A DNA stretch of 5,458 nt from JAADHY01 sp964428935 (GCA_964428935.1 CAYSAG010000336.1:1-5458); one strand, 5' to 3'. Positions 1 to 4,938 are shown, counted from the first letter of the stretch. Numbers and translations: made by a program. The notes: generated from the letters alone by a model not told the origin.

Positions 1-34
1 CCGGCGGTTGGGGGTTCGAGTCCCTCCGCCCGTG
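1..34 (+). tRNA. tRNA-Trp, 3' part (5' end outside window)
   Basis: The window opens inside a tRNA. Bases 1-4 (CCGG) fit the 3' side of the anticodon stem and 5-9 (CGGTT) a five-base variable loop. Bases 10-14 (GGGGG) pair with 22-26 (CCCTC, one G-U) around the T-loop TTCGAGT (15-21). Bases 27-33 (CGCCCGT) are the 3' acceptor strand and G34 the discriminator base. From the variable loop to the acceptor end this closely resembles bacterial tRNA-Trp (the E. coli gene ends GTGTTGGGAGTTCGAGTCTC then TCCGCCCCTG), and a tRNA-Trp just before secE is a common arrangement. The anticodon is not in the window, so the Trp identity is inferred. The following bases are CTT, so CCA is not encoded and must be added by CCA-adding enzyme. 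Confidence 0.75.
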
Positions 35-50
35 CTTCTGGTTTCCAATA

Positions 51-76
51 GGGTCGTCTGGCGGACGACCCGTTTT
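51..76 (+). terminator. Intrinsic terminator after tRNA-Trp
   Basis: An eight-base perfect stem, GGGTCGTC (51-58) with GACGACCC (64-71), closes a five-base loop TGGCG and is followed by G then TTTT (73-76). It begins 17 bases after the tRNA 3' end. This is the classic shape of a Rho-independent terminator, although the T-run is short. It probably ends the upstream tRNA transcript, so secE would need its own promoter or depend on read-through. Confidence 0.7.
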
Positions 77-331
77 CGCTTCGGCTGGGCGCGGCGACTC
101 TGTTCGGCACGTTGGAGGCGGCTGTTGGACGTCTGCGGAAGCGACGGTCCGCTTGACGGCTTCAGTAGACGGGGAAGAAAGCGGGCGGCCGTCTGACATG
201 AAAGGGCCATGGGTCGACGAGGGGCCGCTGGCGGGTCAGAGGTTGCCGACGTAATGACGCGGTCTTCGTTCTTGACGCCGGAGTCGCACGCCAAGGTACG
301 GCGGTCGGAGTCAGTTTGTAGACAAGTAGCC

Positions 332-371
332 GAGAGCGTCCGGGAATTGCGGAGAGCGTCCGGATTTGTGG
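332..371. repeat. 20-base tandem repeat, two copies
   Basis: Two head-to-tail units start with the identical 12-mer GAGAGCGTCCGG at 332-343 and 352-363. The tails (GAATTGCG and ATTTGTGG) remain similar if one base is skipped. The period is 20 bases, close to two helical turns, so a protein could bind both copies on the same DNA face; that is inference. It lies about 160 bases before the secE start. Confidence 0.6.
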
Positions 372-374
372 AGG

Positions 375-392
375 GCCACGCTCCGTCGTGGC
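375..392. repeat. Perfect six-pair inverted repeat upstream of secE
   Basis: GCCACG (375-380) pairs with CGTGGC (387-392) around the loop CTCCGT; a G-T pair (374/393) can extend it. No T-run follows, so it is not a terminator. It directly follows the tandem repeat and could be a leader RNA hairpin or a protein-binding site. Confidence 0.45.
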
Positions 393-424
393 TGTGGATG
401 GTCTGAGTTCCGACGCCGGTTCCC

Positions 425-463
425 CCAGGCGCGTGCGGTCATTCGAAAGTCGCGAATGCCTGG
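425..463. repeat. Two-part hairpin upstream of secE
   Basis: The inner stem is CATTCG (440-445) with CGAATG (453-458) and the loop is AAAGTCG. The outer stem is CCAGG (425-429) with CCTGG (459-463). The outer and inner stems are continuous on the 3' side, while the 5' side carries a ten-base bulge (430-439). No T-run follows. If transcribed, it would lie 65 bases before the secE start codon. Confidence 0.45.
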
Positions 464-528
464 AGAATGGCGGACGAATTCCCGGACACCCTCGTGGAGT
501 AGCTGTCGGAAAGTGGTAGGCCACAGAC

Positions 529-960
529 ATGGCGAAGTCGAATGCGGCGGGCTCGTTGTGGGCCGAACTGTTCTCGATCGGGCTGTACAAGAAGAACCAA
601 GGACGGCTGGCGCGGCAGCTGACTGCGGTGGGTGTCGGCCTGTTGGTGATTTTGGGGGCGTACACGCTGTCCCAAGCGATTCCCTCTGAGGTCCGTCCCT
701 TGATCCGGATTGGAATTCCCACGCTTCTTGCGGCGGTCGGACTCTGGATCACGTACCGACTGGTCAATTACCCGAGGTTCGCGGATTTCTTGATCGCGGT
801 CGAGGCTGAGATGGACAAAGTGACTTGGCCGAGCCGCGAGCAGTTGTTTCGAGCCACTTGGGTGGTGATTTTCATCATGCTGTTCTTGGGGGCCTGCCTT
901 TTTGTGTACGACGTCTTCTGGCAGTGGTTCTTCAAGATGATCGGGTTCTTGGAGTTCTAG
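529..960 (+). CDS. secE: Preprotein translocase subunit SecE
   Basis: SecE clamps the two halves of SecY in the inner-membrane SecYEG channel and is essential for protein export and membrane insertion. The 143-residue product ends with the family's conserved region. An amphipathic surface helix (about 82-97, VNYPRFADFLIAVEAEMDKV) is followed by the hallmark KVTWPS (97-102) and a C-terminal membrane helix (about 109-134). Two further hydrophobic segments lie at about 31-50 and 58-76. This gives the three-span form seen in E. coli (127 residues) rather than the single-span form of about 60-80 residues found in many bacteria. The start at ATG 529 has only a weak GGTAGG (515-520) ahead of it, but it is the natural N-terminus, with a polar stretch including YKKNQGR before the first span. 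The gene stands alone: a terminator precedes it and 534 bases separate it from nusG. Confidence 0.95.
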   Translation: MAKSNAAGSLWAELFSIGLYKKNQGRLARQLTAVGVGLLVILGAYTLSQAIPSEVRPLIRIGIPTLLAAVGLWITYRLVNYPRFADFLIAVEAEMDKVTWPSREQLFRATWVVIFIMLFLGACLFVYDVFWQWFFKMIGFLEF

Positions 961-1107
961 CGCGGCCGCTCGGGCAGTTGCGACTGGGCCCTCACGGATC
1001 AGGCCATGAGAAACGTTGGGAGGGGGGGGCCGCCGGCGAGCTTGGGAACGAGTCGGAGCTTGGTCGGGGAAGCGGCAACCCTTTCTCCCCTACTGTGCTG
1101 GCTTTTG

Positions 1108-1130
1108 TGAGCTTCGGCCGAAGGTGCTCA
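1108..1130. repeat. Hairpin built on a 12-base palindrome
   Basis: CTTCGGCCGAAG (1112-1123) is a perfect palindrome. It is flanked by TGAGC (1108-1112) and GCTCA (1126-1130), which also pair, leaving GGT bulged on the 3' side. No T-run follows. It could be a 3'-end stabiliser of the secE transcript, but the sequence alone cannot show this. Confidence 0.4.
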
Positions 1131-1196
1131 GCGAAGGACATCGTCGCCGGTTTCCACGCGAGGCGAAGAGGAGAGAGGAGAAGGTCGGTCCCGAGT

Positions 1197-1222
1197 GCCC
1201 CGCCCGAGGGACGGGACGGGGC
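1197..1222. repeat. Very stable GC-only hairpin in secE–nusG spacer
   Basis: GCCCCGCCCG (1197-1206) pairs throughout with CGGG (1212-1215) plus CGGGGC (1217-1222), leaving a single bulged A (1216) and a five-base loop AGGGA. All ten pairs are G-C. No T-run follows, so it is not a standard terminator. It may act as an RNA 3'-end barrier, a pause site or a processing signal; the role is inferred. Confidence 0.5.
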
Positions 1223-1302
1223 CAGAAGCTGTCTCGGGGTCCAAGTGCGACGATCACGGTCGGCGTCTGGGGAGGAGGTTCTTGCAGGAAGGCGGGCGGC
1301 GT

Positions 1303-1358
1303 GAGCGGGTGCGTCCGTCGGGAGTTACGTCGGTTCGCACCCGATGAGCTCGTTTTTT
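1303..1358 (+). terminator. Probable terminator between secE and nusG
   Basis: CGGGTGCG (1306-1313) and CGCACCCG (1336-1343) form a perfect eight-pair stem. A coaxial extension pairs GAGC (1303-1306) with GCTC (1348-1351), bulging out GATGA. One G then precedes six T's (1353-1358). A competing stem, CGTCGGG (1316-1322) with CCCGATG (1340-1346), is also possible. The loop of the main stem is long (22 bases), which weakens the call, but a stem ending one base before T6 is the expected terminator layout. It would end the secE transcript or act as an attenuator. The T-run also forms an inverted repeat with the A-run at 1363-1369. Confidence 0.5.
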
Positions 1359-1359
1359 C

Positions 1360-1388
1360 TTGAAAAAAAGCAGGGGTTTAGTCAATAT
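1360..1388 (+). promoter_or_regulatory. Possible promoter for nusG–rplK
   Basis: TTGAAA (1360-1365) matches five of six bases of a sigma-70 type -35 box. Seventeen bases later, CAATAT (1383-1388) matches the -10 consensus at three positions, including the important second A and final T. It sits immediately after the T-run of the proposed terminator and about 107 bases before the nusG start, in the most AT-rich stretch of the spacer. The -10 match is poor, so this is tentative. Confidence 0.35.
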
Positions 1389-1436
1389 GCTGCGCTTCCG
1401 CCGCCCGCGGTGGAGCGACGGATCGGCAAGCCCCTC

Positions 1437-1462
1437 GACGATCACGCACCGGCGATCGTTTT
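1437..1462 (+). promoter_or_regulatory. Small hairpin with T's in the nusG leader
   Basis: ACGATC (1438-1443) pairs perfectly with GATCGT (1454-1459), with an outer G-T pair (1437/1460). The loop has ten bases, and the 3' arm runs into TTTT (1459-1462). It lies 32 bases before the nusG start, between the proposed promoter and the ribosome binding site. It may be a weak attenuator or simply leader structure. Confidence 0.3.
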
Positions 1463-1480
1463 CTGCACCAAACAGTGGGC

Positions 1481-1488
1481 AGGAAGGA
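1481..1488 (+). promoter_or_regulatory. Ribosome binding site fixing the nusG start
   Basis: AGGAAGGA ends six bases before ATG 1495 and is a strong Shine-Dalgarno sequence. The reading frame is open upstream to an ATG at 1360, but that stretch encodes an unconserved arginine-rich peptide, and the 1360 ATG lacks a comparable site and overlaps the proposed promoter. This places translation start at 1495. Confidence 0.8.
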
Positions 1489-1494
1489 CGGTGT

Positions 1495-2091
1495 ATGCAA
1501 AACGAGACACCTGCCAACAGCGGCGCCTCCGCAGGAGGAGAGGGTCAAGGCCGCCCCGAGCTCAAGTGGTACGTCGTGAAAGTGCAGACGATGCGCGAAA
1601 ACTCGATTCGCGAATCGCTGTTGAAGCGCATCAAGCAAGAGGGGCTTGAGGATTATTTCGGCGAGATCTTGATTCCCACGGAGAAGGTCGTCGAAACGAA
1701 GGGCGGTAAGAAGCGGGTCGTCGAGCGGAAACTGTACCCAGGCTATCTGATCATTCAAATGGCCTTGAACGACGACACGTGGTACTTGGTGAGGAGCACA
1801 ACGGGCGTTGGAGATTTCACCGGGGCCGCTGGCAAGCCGGTCCCGATGCAGGAGCACGAGATTGAGCGGTTGCTGGGCATGGAGGAGGCCAAGAAGGGGG
1901 GCGAACCGGCCAAGATCAAAGTCAATTTCTCGGTCGGCGACGTGGTCAAGATCAAGGAGGGCACCTTCGAGAGTTTCGAAGGTACGATTGACTCGATCGA
2001 CGAGGCCAGTGGCAAGGTGACGGTGCTGATCGAGATTTTTGGACGAGCGACGCCGGTCGAGTTGGAGTACTGGAAAGTCGAGCGGGTTTGA
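1495..2091 (+). CDS. nusG: Transcription termination/antitermination factor NusG
   Basis: NusG binds the clamp of RNA polymerase through its N-terminal domain, suppresses pausing, and uses its C-terminal KOW domain to contact Rho or ribosomal protein S10, coupling transcription to translation. The 198-residue product has a flexible polar N-terminus (1-22). The NGN domain follows (about 24-128), with KWYVVKVQTMRE (24-35) and the typical KLYPGYLIIQM strand (79-89), then VRSTTGVGDFTG (99-110). After a lysine/glycine linker comes the KOW domain (145-198) with FSVGDVVKIKEGTFESFEGT and IFGRATPVELEYWKVE, close to the family consensus. Length is near the usual 180 residues, the excess being the N-terminal tail. 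The stop TGA lies inside the rplK ribosome binding site, so nusG and rplK are almost certainly cotranscribed and translationally coupled. Confidence 0.97.
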   Translation: MQNETPANSGASAGGEGQGRPELKWYVVKVQTMRENSIRESLLKRIKQEGLEDYFGEILIPTEKVVETKGGKKRVVERKLYPGYLIIQMALNDDTWYLVRSTTGVGDFTGAAGKPVPMQEHEIERLLGMEEAKKGGEPAKIKVNFSVGDVVKIKEGTFESFEGTIDSIDEASGKVTVLIEIFGRATPVELEYWKVERV

Positions 2092-2100
2092 GGATAGACC

Positions 2101-2529
2101 ATGGCCAAGCAGGTAGTCGCGCAGGTCAAGATTCAGATTCCCGGTGGACAGGCCACGCCGGCACCTCCCGTCGGTACGGCCTTGGGTCCTCACGGAATCA
2201 ACATGGGACAGTTTGTCCAGCAGTTCAACGACCGGACTCGGGACTTGGCCGGGACAGTGGTTCCGGTCGTTGTGACGATCTACAACGACCGGTCGTTCGA
2301 CTTTGTCGTCAAGAGTCCTCCGGCTTCCGTACTCTTGAAGCAGGCGGCAAAGATTGCAAAGGGGGCCAGCGATGTGAAGTCGGAGAAGGTCGGGACGGTG
2401 ACCGAGCAGCAGGTTCGAGAAATCGCCGAACGGAAGTTCCAGGACTTGAACGCGCCCACCATTGAAGCCGCCATGAAGATCATCGAAGGGACGGCTCGCA
2501 GCATGGGGATCGAGGTGGTGAAAGACTGA
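2101..2529 (+). CDS. rplK: 50S ribosomal protein L11
   Basis: L11 binds the GTPase-associated region of 23S rRNA at the base of the L7/L12 stalk and takes part in elongation-factor function and in stringent-response activation. The 142-residue product matches the family length (141 in E. coli). The N-terminal domain (1-70) carries the proline-rich signature PAPPVGTALGPHGINMGQ (20-37), followed by VVVTIYNDRSFDF (56-68). The rRNA-binding C-terminal domain (71-142) has KSPPASVLLKQAAKI (71-85) and APTIEAAMKIIEGTARSMG (118-136). A GAGGA site (2090-2094) six bases before the ATG overlaps the nusG stop codon. No insertions or missing conserved blocks are seen. Confidence 0.97.
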   Translation: MAKQVVAQVKIQIPGGQATPAPPVGTALGPHGINMGQFVQQFNDRTRDLAGTVVPVVVTIYNDRSFDFVVKSPPASVLLKQAAKIAKGASDVKSEKVGTVTEQQVREIAERKFQDLNAPTIEAAMKIIEGTARSMGIEVVKD

Positions 2530-2653
2530 GCGGTGGTCCGCGCCCCGACCGGTGGACCGCTGCCAGACAGCGGTCACAAGAAGGTCGCTCGCTGCGGGAG
2601 TCTGCTCGTTCGGTGTCCTTTTCCCACATTTGCCACGAGAAGAGACGCAAGCG
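2530..2653 (+). promoter_or_regulatory. Structured rplK–rplA spacer with competing hairpins
   Basis: A perfect eight-pair hairpin, GACCGCTG (2555-2562) with CAGCGGTC (2568-2575), has the loop CCAGA. Its 5' arm can instead pair upstream: GGACC (2554-2558) with GGTCC (2535-2539), or ACCGC (2556-2560) with GCGGT (2530-2534). The alternatives exclude each other. No T-run follows the hairpin. In E. coli, L1 represses its own operon by binding mRNA, so a translational control element is conceivable here, but I cannot identify a definite L1-binding motif. Confidence 0.4.
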
Positions 2654-3358
2654 ATGGCAAAACGTTCGAAGCGAATGGAATATCTGCGAAAGAAGGTCAA
2701 GGAGCTTGGCACGGTCGACCTGAAGACGGCCATTCATGCTCTGAAGACGTTGGAGCAGGATTTGCCGGAGGGCATCCGTCCGTGCGGCTTTGACCAGACA
2801 GTCGAGTTGGCGGTGCGACTGGGCGTGGACCCGAGGCAGGCGGACCAAATGGTTCGGGGCTCGATCGTGCTGCCGCACGGCATTGGCAAGACCCAGCGTG
2901 TGCTCGTTTTTGCCGAGGGCCCGAAGGCGGAAGAGGCGAAGGAGGCCGGGGCTGACTACGTGGGCGGCCGCGATCTGGCAGAAAAAATCAAAGGCGGCTG
3001 GCTGGACTTCGACGTGGCGATTGCCACGCCCGACATGATGGGCATTGTCGGACCGTTGGGAAGAATCCTGGGGCCTCGCGGGTTGATGCCCTCGCCTCGA
3101 GCCGGCACGGTGACTCAGGATGTCGCCAAGGCGGTCAAGGAGTACAAGGCGGGCAAGGTGGAATTCCGCGTCGACTCGGGAGGCAACGTTCACTGTGTTG
3201 TCGGGAAGTTGTCCTTCGACGAATCGGCGTTGGTCGAGAACATTGAAACGTTGCTGCGGTACATTGAGTCGCTCCGACCGGCGGCAGCCAAGGGCCAGTA
3301 CATTCGCAACGTTGCGGTGACGGCATCGATGTTGCCGTCGATTAGTGTGGCGGTCTGA
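2654..3358 (+). CDS. rplA: 50S ribosomal protein L1
   Basis: L1 forms the mobile stalk beside the ribosomal E site, helps release deacylated tRNA, and in many bacteria represses translation of its own operon. The product has 234 residues, the same as E. coli L1. The start at ATG 2654 gives the expected MAKRSKRMEYLRKK N-terminus; the frame is open 34 codons further upstream, but that part is not L1-like. The family core includes FDQTVELAVRLGVDPRQADQ (46-65), RGSIVLPHGIGK (68-79), the hallmark LGPRGLMPSPRAGTVT (139-154) in domain II and its hinge, and the C-terminal KGQYIRNVAVTASM (213-226). The ribosome binding site is a weak purine stretch, GAGAAGAGA (2637-2645), in contrast to rplK and rplL. 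Confidence 0.97.
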   Translation: MAKRSKRMEYLRKKVKELGTVDLKTAIHALKTLEQDLPEGIRPCGFDQTVELAVRLGVDPRQADQMVRGSIVLPHGIGKTQRVLVFAEGPKAEEAKEAGADYVGGRDLAEKIKGGWLDFDVAIATPDMMGIVGPLGRILGPRGLMPSPRAGTVTQDVAKAVKEYKAGKVEFRVDSGGNVHCVVGKLSFDESALVENIETLLRYIESLRPAAAKGQYIRNVAVTASMLPSISVAV

Positions 3359-3443
3359 GACGTGTCGCGCTGGCGGGCCGCCCGGCCGCTGGCGAGCTTG
3401 GCGGCAACACGGCACGCAACTGTTAACGGCAAGTAAGACGACC
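3359..3443 (+). promoter_or_regulatory. Structured rplJ leader/spacer
   Basis: The 85-base spacer is GC-rich at its 5' end. GCCGC (3385-3389) pairs with GCGGC (3401-3405), extended by G-T pairs, and CGGG/CCCG can form a competing tight hairpin just upstream. GCTGGCG occurs twice (3369-3375, 3388-3394). In E. coli the L10-L7/L12 complex represses translation by binding the rplJ leader; this stretch occupies the equivalent place, but a matching binding site cannot be confirmed by eye. There is no clear Shine-Dalgarno sequence before ATG 3444. Confidence 0.35.
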
Positions 3444-3989
3444 ATGAGCAAGCGAGTCAAAGAACTCATCATTCAGGAAATACAGAAGCGTCTGGATGGA
3501 TGCACGGAGATGCTCGTGGTGGACTCGTCGCGACTGGACGGTGTCACCACGAACCGGCTGCGACTCGCGTTGCGCGAGAAAAACATCCGCATGCTGACCG
3601 TCAAAAACTCGCTGGCGCGCCGGGCTTTGCACAACATGGGAATTTCGGCTCTGGACGAATTGCTGCAGGGGCCTTCGACCTTGGTGTGGGGCGGCGAAGA
3701 CATCGTCGCCCTCTCGAAGGAAATCACGAAGTGGGCCAAGGAGCTGGAAGCCAAGGAGTTCCGCATCAAGGGCGGAACTGTCGAAGGCAAGACGCTGGGG
3801 CCGGAGGACGTGGAGGCGTTGAGCAAGAGCCCGGGCCGAGTCGAGCTGCTCGGCCGGGTGGTCATGCTGATGCTCAGCCCGGGCGCCCGGTTGGTCGGCG
3901 CTTTGTTGGGACCGGGCGGCCAGTTGGCCGGTCAGGTCAAGTCGCTGGCCGAGCAAGAAGGTTCGGAGCAGCAAGAGGGGGACTCATAG
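3444..3989 (+). CDS. rplJ: 50S ribosomal protein L10
   Basis: L10 anchors L7/L12 dimers to the GTPase-associated region of 23S rRNA, next to L11. The 181-residue product (165 in E. coli) begins MSKRVKELIIQEIQKRL, the usual N-terminal helix, followed by MLVVDSSRLDGVTTNRLR (23-40), the conserved VKNSLARRAL (53-62), and IKGGTVEGKTL (108-118). The long C-terminal helix region (about 127-170) is the L7/L12-docking segment; the tail (171-181) is acidic and glutamine-rich. The start at ATG 3444 is chosen from this N-terminal match, since the ribosome binding site is poor (only AAGTAAG, 3431-3437). The frame is open upstream to 3345, but that part overlaps rplA and is not L10-like. Confidence 0.95.
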   Translation: MSKRVKELIIQEIQKRLDGCTEMLVVDSSRLDGVTTNRLRLALREKNIRMLTVKNSLARRALHNMGISALDELLQGPSTLVWGGEDIVALSKEITKWAKELEAKEFRIKGGTVEGKTLGPEDVEALSKSPGRVELLGRVVMLMLSPGARLVGALLGPGGQLAGQVKSLAEQEGSEQQEGDS

Positions 3990-4162
3990 CTCTTTACCGG
4001 ACGGCCGGTTGCGGCAGTGTCAGGCTGGGCCGGCGGGTGTGGCAGATGGAGTCTGCTGTCCGTGCGGTGACTCGGCACGGTTGTCCATAGAACACAGGAT
4101 TTGGCGTCCACGCAGGTTGTTGACTTGGTCTTCGGAGAACAGGCGAGAAAGGAAAGGGAACG
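3990..4162 (+). promoter_or_regulatory. rplJ–rplL spacer with two hairpins
   Basis: This 173-base spacer contains no gene. ACCGG (3996-4000) pairs with CCGGT (4005-4009) around ACGG, six bases after the rplJ stop. CCGTGC (4060-4065) pairs with GCACGG (4075-4080) around a nine-base loop. Neither has a T-run, so read-through into rplL is expected. A purine-rich AGGAAAGGGA (4150-4159) just before ATG 4163 is a strong ribosome binding site, in keeping with L7/L12 being made in several copies per ribosome. Confidence 0.4.
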
Positions 4163-4582
4163 ATGTCTACAGACGAGGCCGTTTCGCAAGCGACCTACGA
4201 CGATTTGACGAAAGAGCTTGGGGACAAGATCGCGAACCTGACCCTGCTTCAGGCCAAGGCGTTGGCGGACTACCTGGAAGAGGTGCACGGGATCAAGCCG
4301 GCGGGCGGCGGAATCGTCATGGCGGCGCCGGCGGCCGGCGGCGAGGGCGGCGGAGCGGCTGAGGAAGAGAAGACGGAATTCGACGTCATCCTCACCGGCT
4401 TCGGCGACAACAAGATTCCCGTCATCAAGGCGGTCCGCGCCATTACAGGTCTGGGCCTGAAGGAAGCGAAGGAACTGGTCGAGGGAGTCCCCAAGCCCCT
4501 GAAGGAAGGCGTCTCGAAGGAAGAGGCGGAAAAGATCAAGAAAGAGATCGAAGAGGCTGGTGGTTCTGTCGAGCTCAAGTGA
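4163..4582 (+). CDS. rplL: 50S ribosomal protein L7/L12
   Basis: L7/L12 forms the multi-copy flexible stalk that recruits and stimulates translation GTPases (EF-Tu, EF-G, IF2, RF3). The 139-residue product is longer than E. coli's 121 because of an N-terminal extension (about 1-10) and a long hinge. The N-terminal dimerisation domain spans about 11-45 (LTLLQAKALADYLEEVHGI at 26-44). The hinge (46-70) is rich in alanine, glycine and acidic residues. The C-terminal factor-binding domain (71-139) is canonical: TEFDVILTGFGDNKIPVIKA (71-90), the conserved VRAITGLGLKEAKELVEG (91-108), and LKEGVSKEEAEKIKKEIEEA (113-132). The strong upstream ribosome binding site supports the start. Confidence 0.97.
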   Translation: MSTDEAVSQATYDDLTKELGDKIANLTLLQAKALADYLEEVHGIKPAGGGIVMAAPAAGGEGGGAAEEEKTEFDVILTGFGDNKIPVIKAVRAITGLGLKEAKELVEGVPKPLKEGVSKEEAEKIKKEIEEAGGSVELK

Positions 4583-4586
4583 GAAA

Positions 4587-4620
4587 TCGGACAGGTTCGT
4601 GTGCCTCTGGTGCGGTCCGA
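4587..4620 (+). repeat. Stem-loop just after rplL
   Basis: TCGGAC (4587-4592) pairs perfectly with GTCCGA (4615-4620) across a 22-base loop, starting five bases after the rplL stop codon. CGTGT (4598-4602) with ACACG (4622-4626) is a competing pairing. No T-run follows. It could be an mRNA processing or stabilising structure. Confidence 0.35.
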
Positions 4621-4665
4621 GAACACGTTCGAATGCCTGTGGTAGCGACAGTTGATCAGTCGGAA

Positions 4666-4689
4666 GGGGCGTGGCTGCGGCCACGTCCC
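4666..4689 (+). repeat. Ten-pair hairpin in rplL–rpoB spacer
   Basis: GGGGCGTGGC (4666-4675) pairs with GCCACGTCCC (4680-4689), nine Watson-Crick pairs and one G-T, closing a four-base loop TGCG. It is one of the strongest hairpins in the window. It lacks a T-run, so any effect on transcription would be through pausing, Rho or RNA processing. A possible promoter starts 12 bases later. Confidence 0.5.
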
Positions 4690-4700
4690 GCTCCGTAGCA

Positions 4701-4729
4701 TTGACACCGAGCGGTCTGCGACGGACACT
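4701..4729 (+). promoter_or_regulatory. Possible promoter for rpoB
   Basis: TTGACA (4701-4706) is a perfect -35 consensus. Exactly 17 bases later, GACACT (4724-4729) matches the -10 box at three positions including the second A and final T. If real, it would give a leader of about 400 bases before rpoB. The weak -10 makes this uncertain; the perfect -35 in GC-rich DNA is what makes it worth listing. Confidence 0.35.
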
Positions 4730-4916
4730 AATGATTGTGGATGCCGGGCGCAGCCTTGCGGGTGTCCGTCATTTCTCCGACGCGAGAGCACTGCCAGGGA
4801 GTGCCGAGGCGCAATGGAATTCGGGCGCATTAGGCTGGGGGGCGAGTCCCGACGCCACAGCTGGGCGGGAACTGTGCGCGCTGGGAGATCGCTCCGTTCT
4901 TCTTTGCGCGGTCCCG

Positions 4917-4938
4917 GGTTCTCTTTTCGTGACGAACC
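4917..4938. repeat. Small hairpin in rpoB leader region
   Basis: GGTTC (4917-4921) pairs with GAACC (4934-4938); TC (4922-4923) can also pair with GA (4931-4932) past one bulged C, leaving a TTTTCGT loop. There is no T-run after the 3' arm. Modest stability and no assigned role. Confidence 0.3.

Larger units (their letters stand above)
77..528. other. Gene-free spacer upstream of secE, with repeats and hairpins
   Basis: No convincing protein is encoded here: the short open frames on both strands have compositions expected of shadow frames in GC-rich DNA and lack good ribosome binding sites. The spacer holds a 20-base tandem repeat (332-371), a six-pair hairpin (375-392) and a larger two-part hairpin (425-463). 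Two TTGACG hexamers (153-158 and 272-277) resemble -35 boxes, but neither has a recognisable -10 box 16-18 bases downstream. A promoter for secE is expected in this region but I cannot place it. The structured DNA in 332-463 could form the secE 5' leader. Confidence 0.5.
961..1494. other. Gene-free secE–nusG spacer
   Basis: These 534 bases contain no credible gene. A frame at 1016-1363 is arginine/glycine-rich with no family features, and the nusG frame is open upstream to 1360 but not used (see the nusG ribosome binding site). Contents in order: a NotI-type palindrome GCGGCCGC (962-969), a run of eight G's (1022-1029), an 18-base motif that recurs before rplJ (1028-1045), a palindromic hairpin (1108-1130), a very stable GC hairpin (1197-1222), a terminator-like hairpin with T-run (1303-1358), a possible promoter (1360-1388) and a small hairpin in the presumed nusG leader (1437-1462). 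In most bacteria secE and nusG are adjacent, so this length is unusual. Confidence 0.6.

Noticed and set aside
153..302. TTGACG at 153-158 and 272-277 as secE promoters
   Set aside because: The -35 match is good, but neither has a recognisable -10 box at a suitable distance.
162..767. Long minus-strand open frame of 201 codons opposite secE
   Set aside because: It is largely antisense to the certain gene secE, has no family features, and its composition is that of a shadow frame in GC-rich DNA.
1018..1029. G-quadruplex at the G-rich run
   Set aside because: GGGAGGGGGGGG offers only three separable GGG tracts with proper loops and no nearby fourth tract, so it is more likely just a G-run.
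1016..1363. Possible small gene in the secE–nusG spacer
   Set aside because: The product is low-complexity and arginine-rich, has no convincing ribosome binding site, and spans the GC hairpin and the terminator-like stem.
1360..1494. Upstream extension of nusG by 45 codons
   Set aside because: The extension is arginine/serine-rich and not NusG-like, its ATG overlaps the possible promoter, and a strong ribosome binding site points to ATG 1495.
1378..2733. 451-codon minus-strand open frame opposite nusG, rplK and the rplA start
   Set aside because: It runs antisense to three certain genes; its length follows from GC-rich codon bias on the + strand, and the protein has no recognisable domain.
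4120..4148. TTGACT (4120-4125) as a promoter for rplL
   Set aside because: No -10-like hexamer lies at 16-18 bases, and the expected position runs into the rplL ribosome binding region.
4327..4360. GC-rich repeat-like stretch inside rplL
   Set aside because: It encodes the alanine/glycine-rich hinge of L7/L12, so codon use explains the low complexity.
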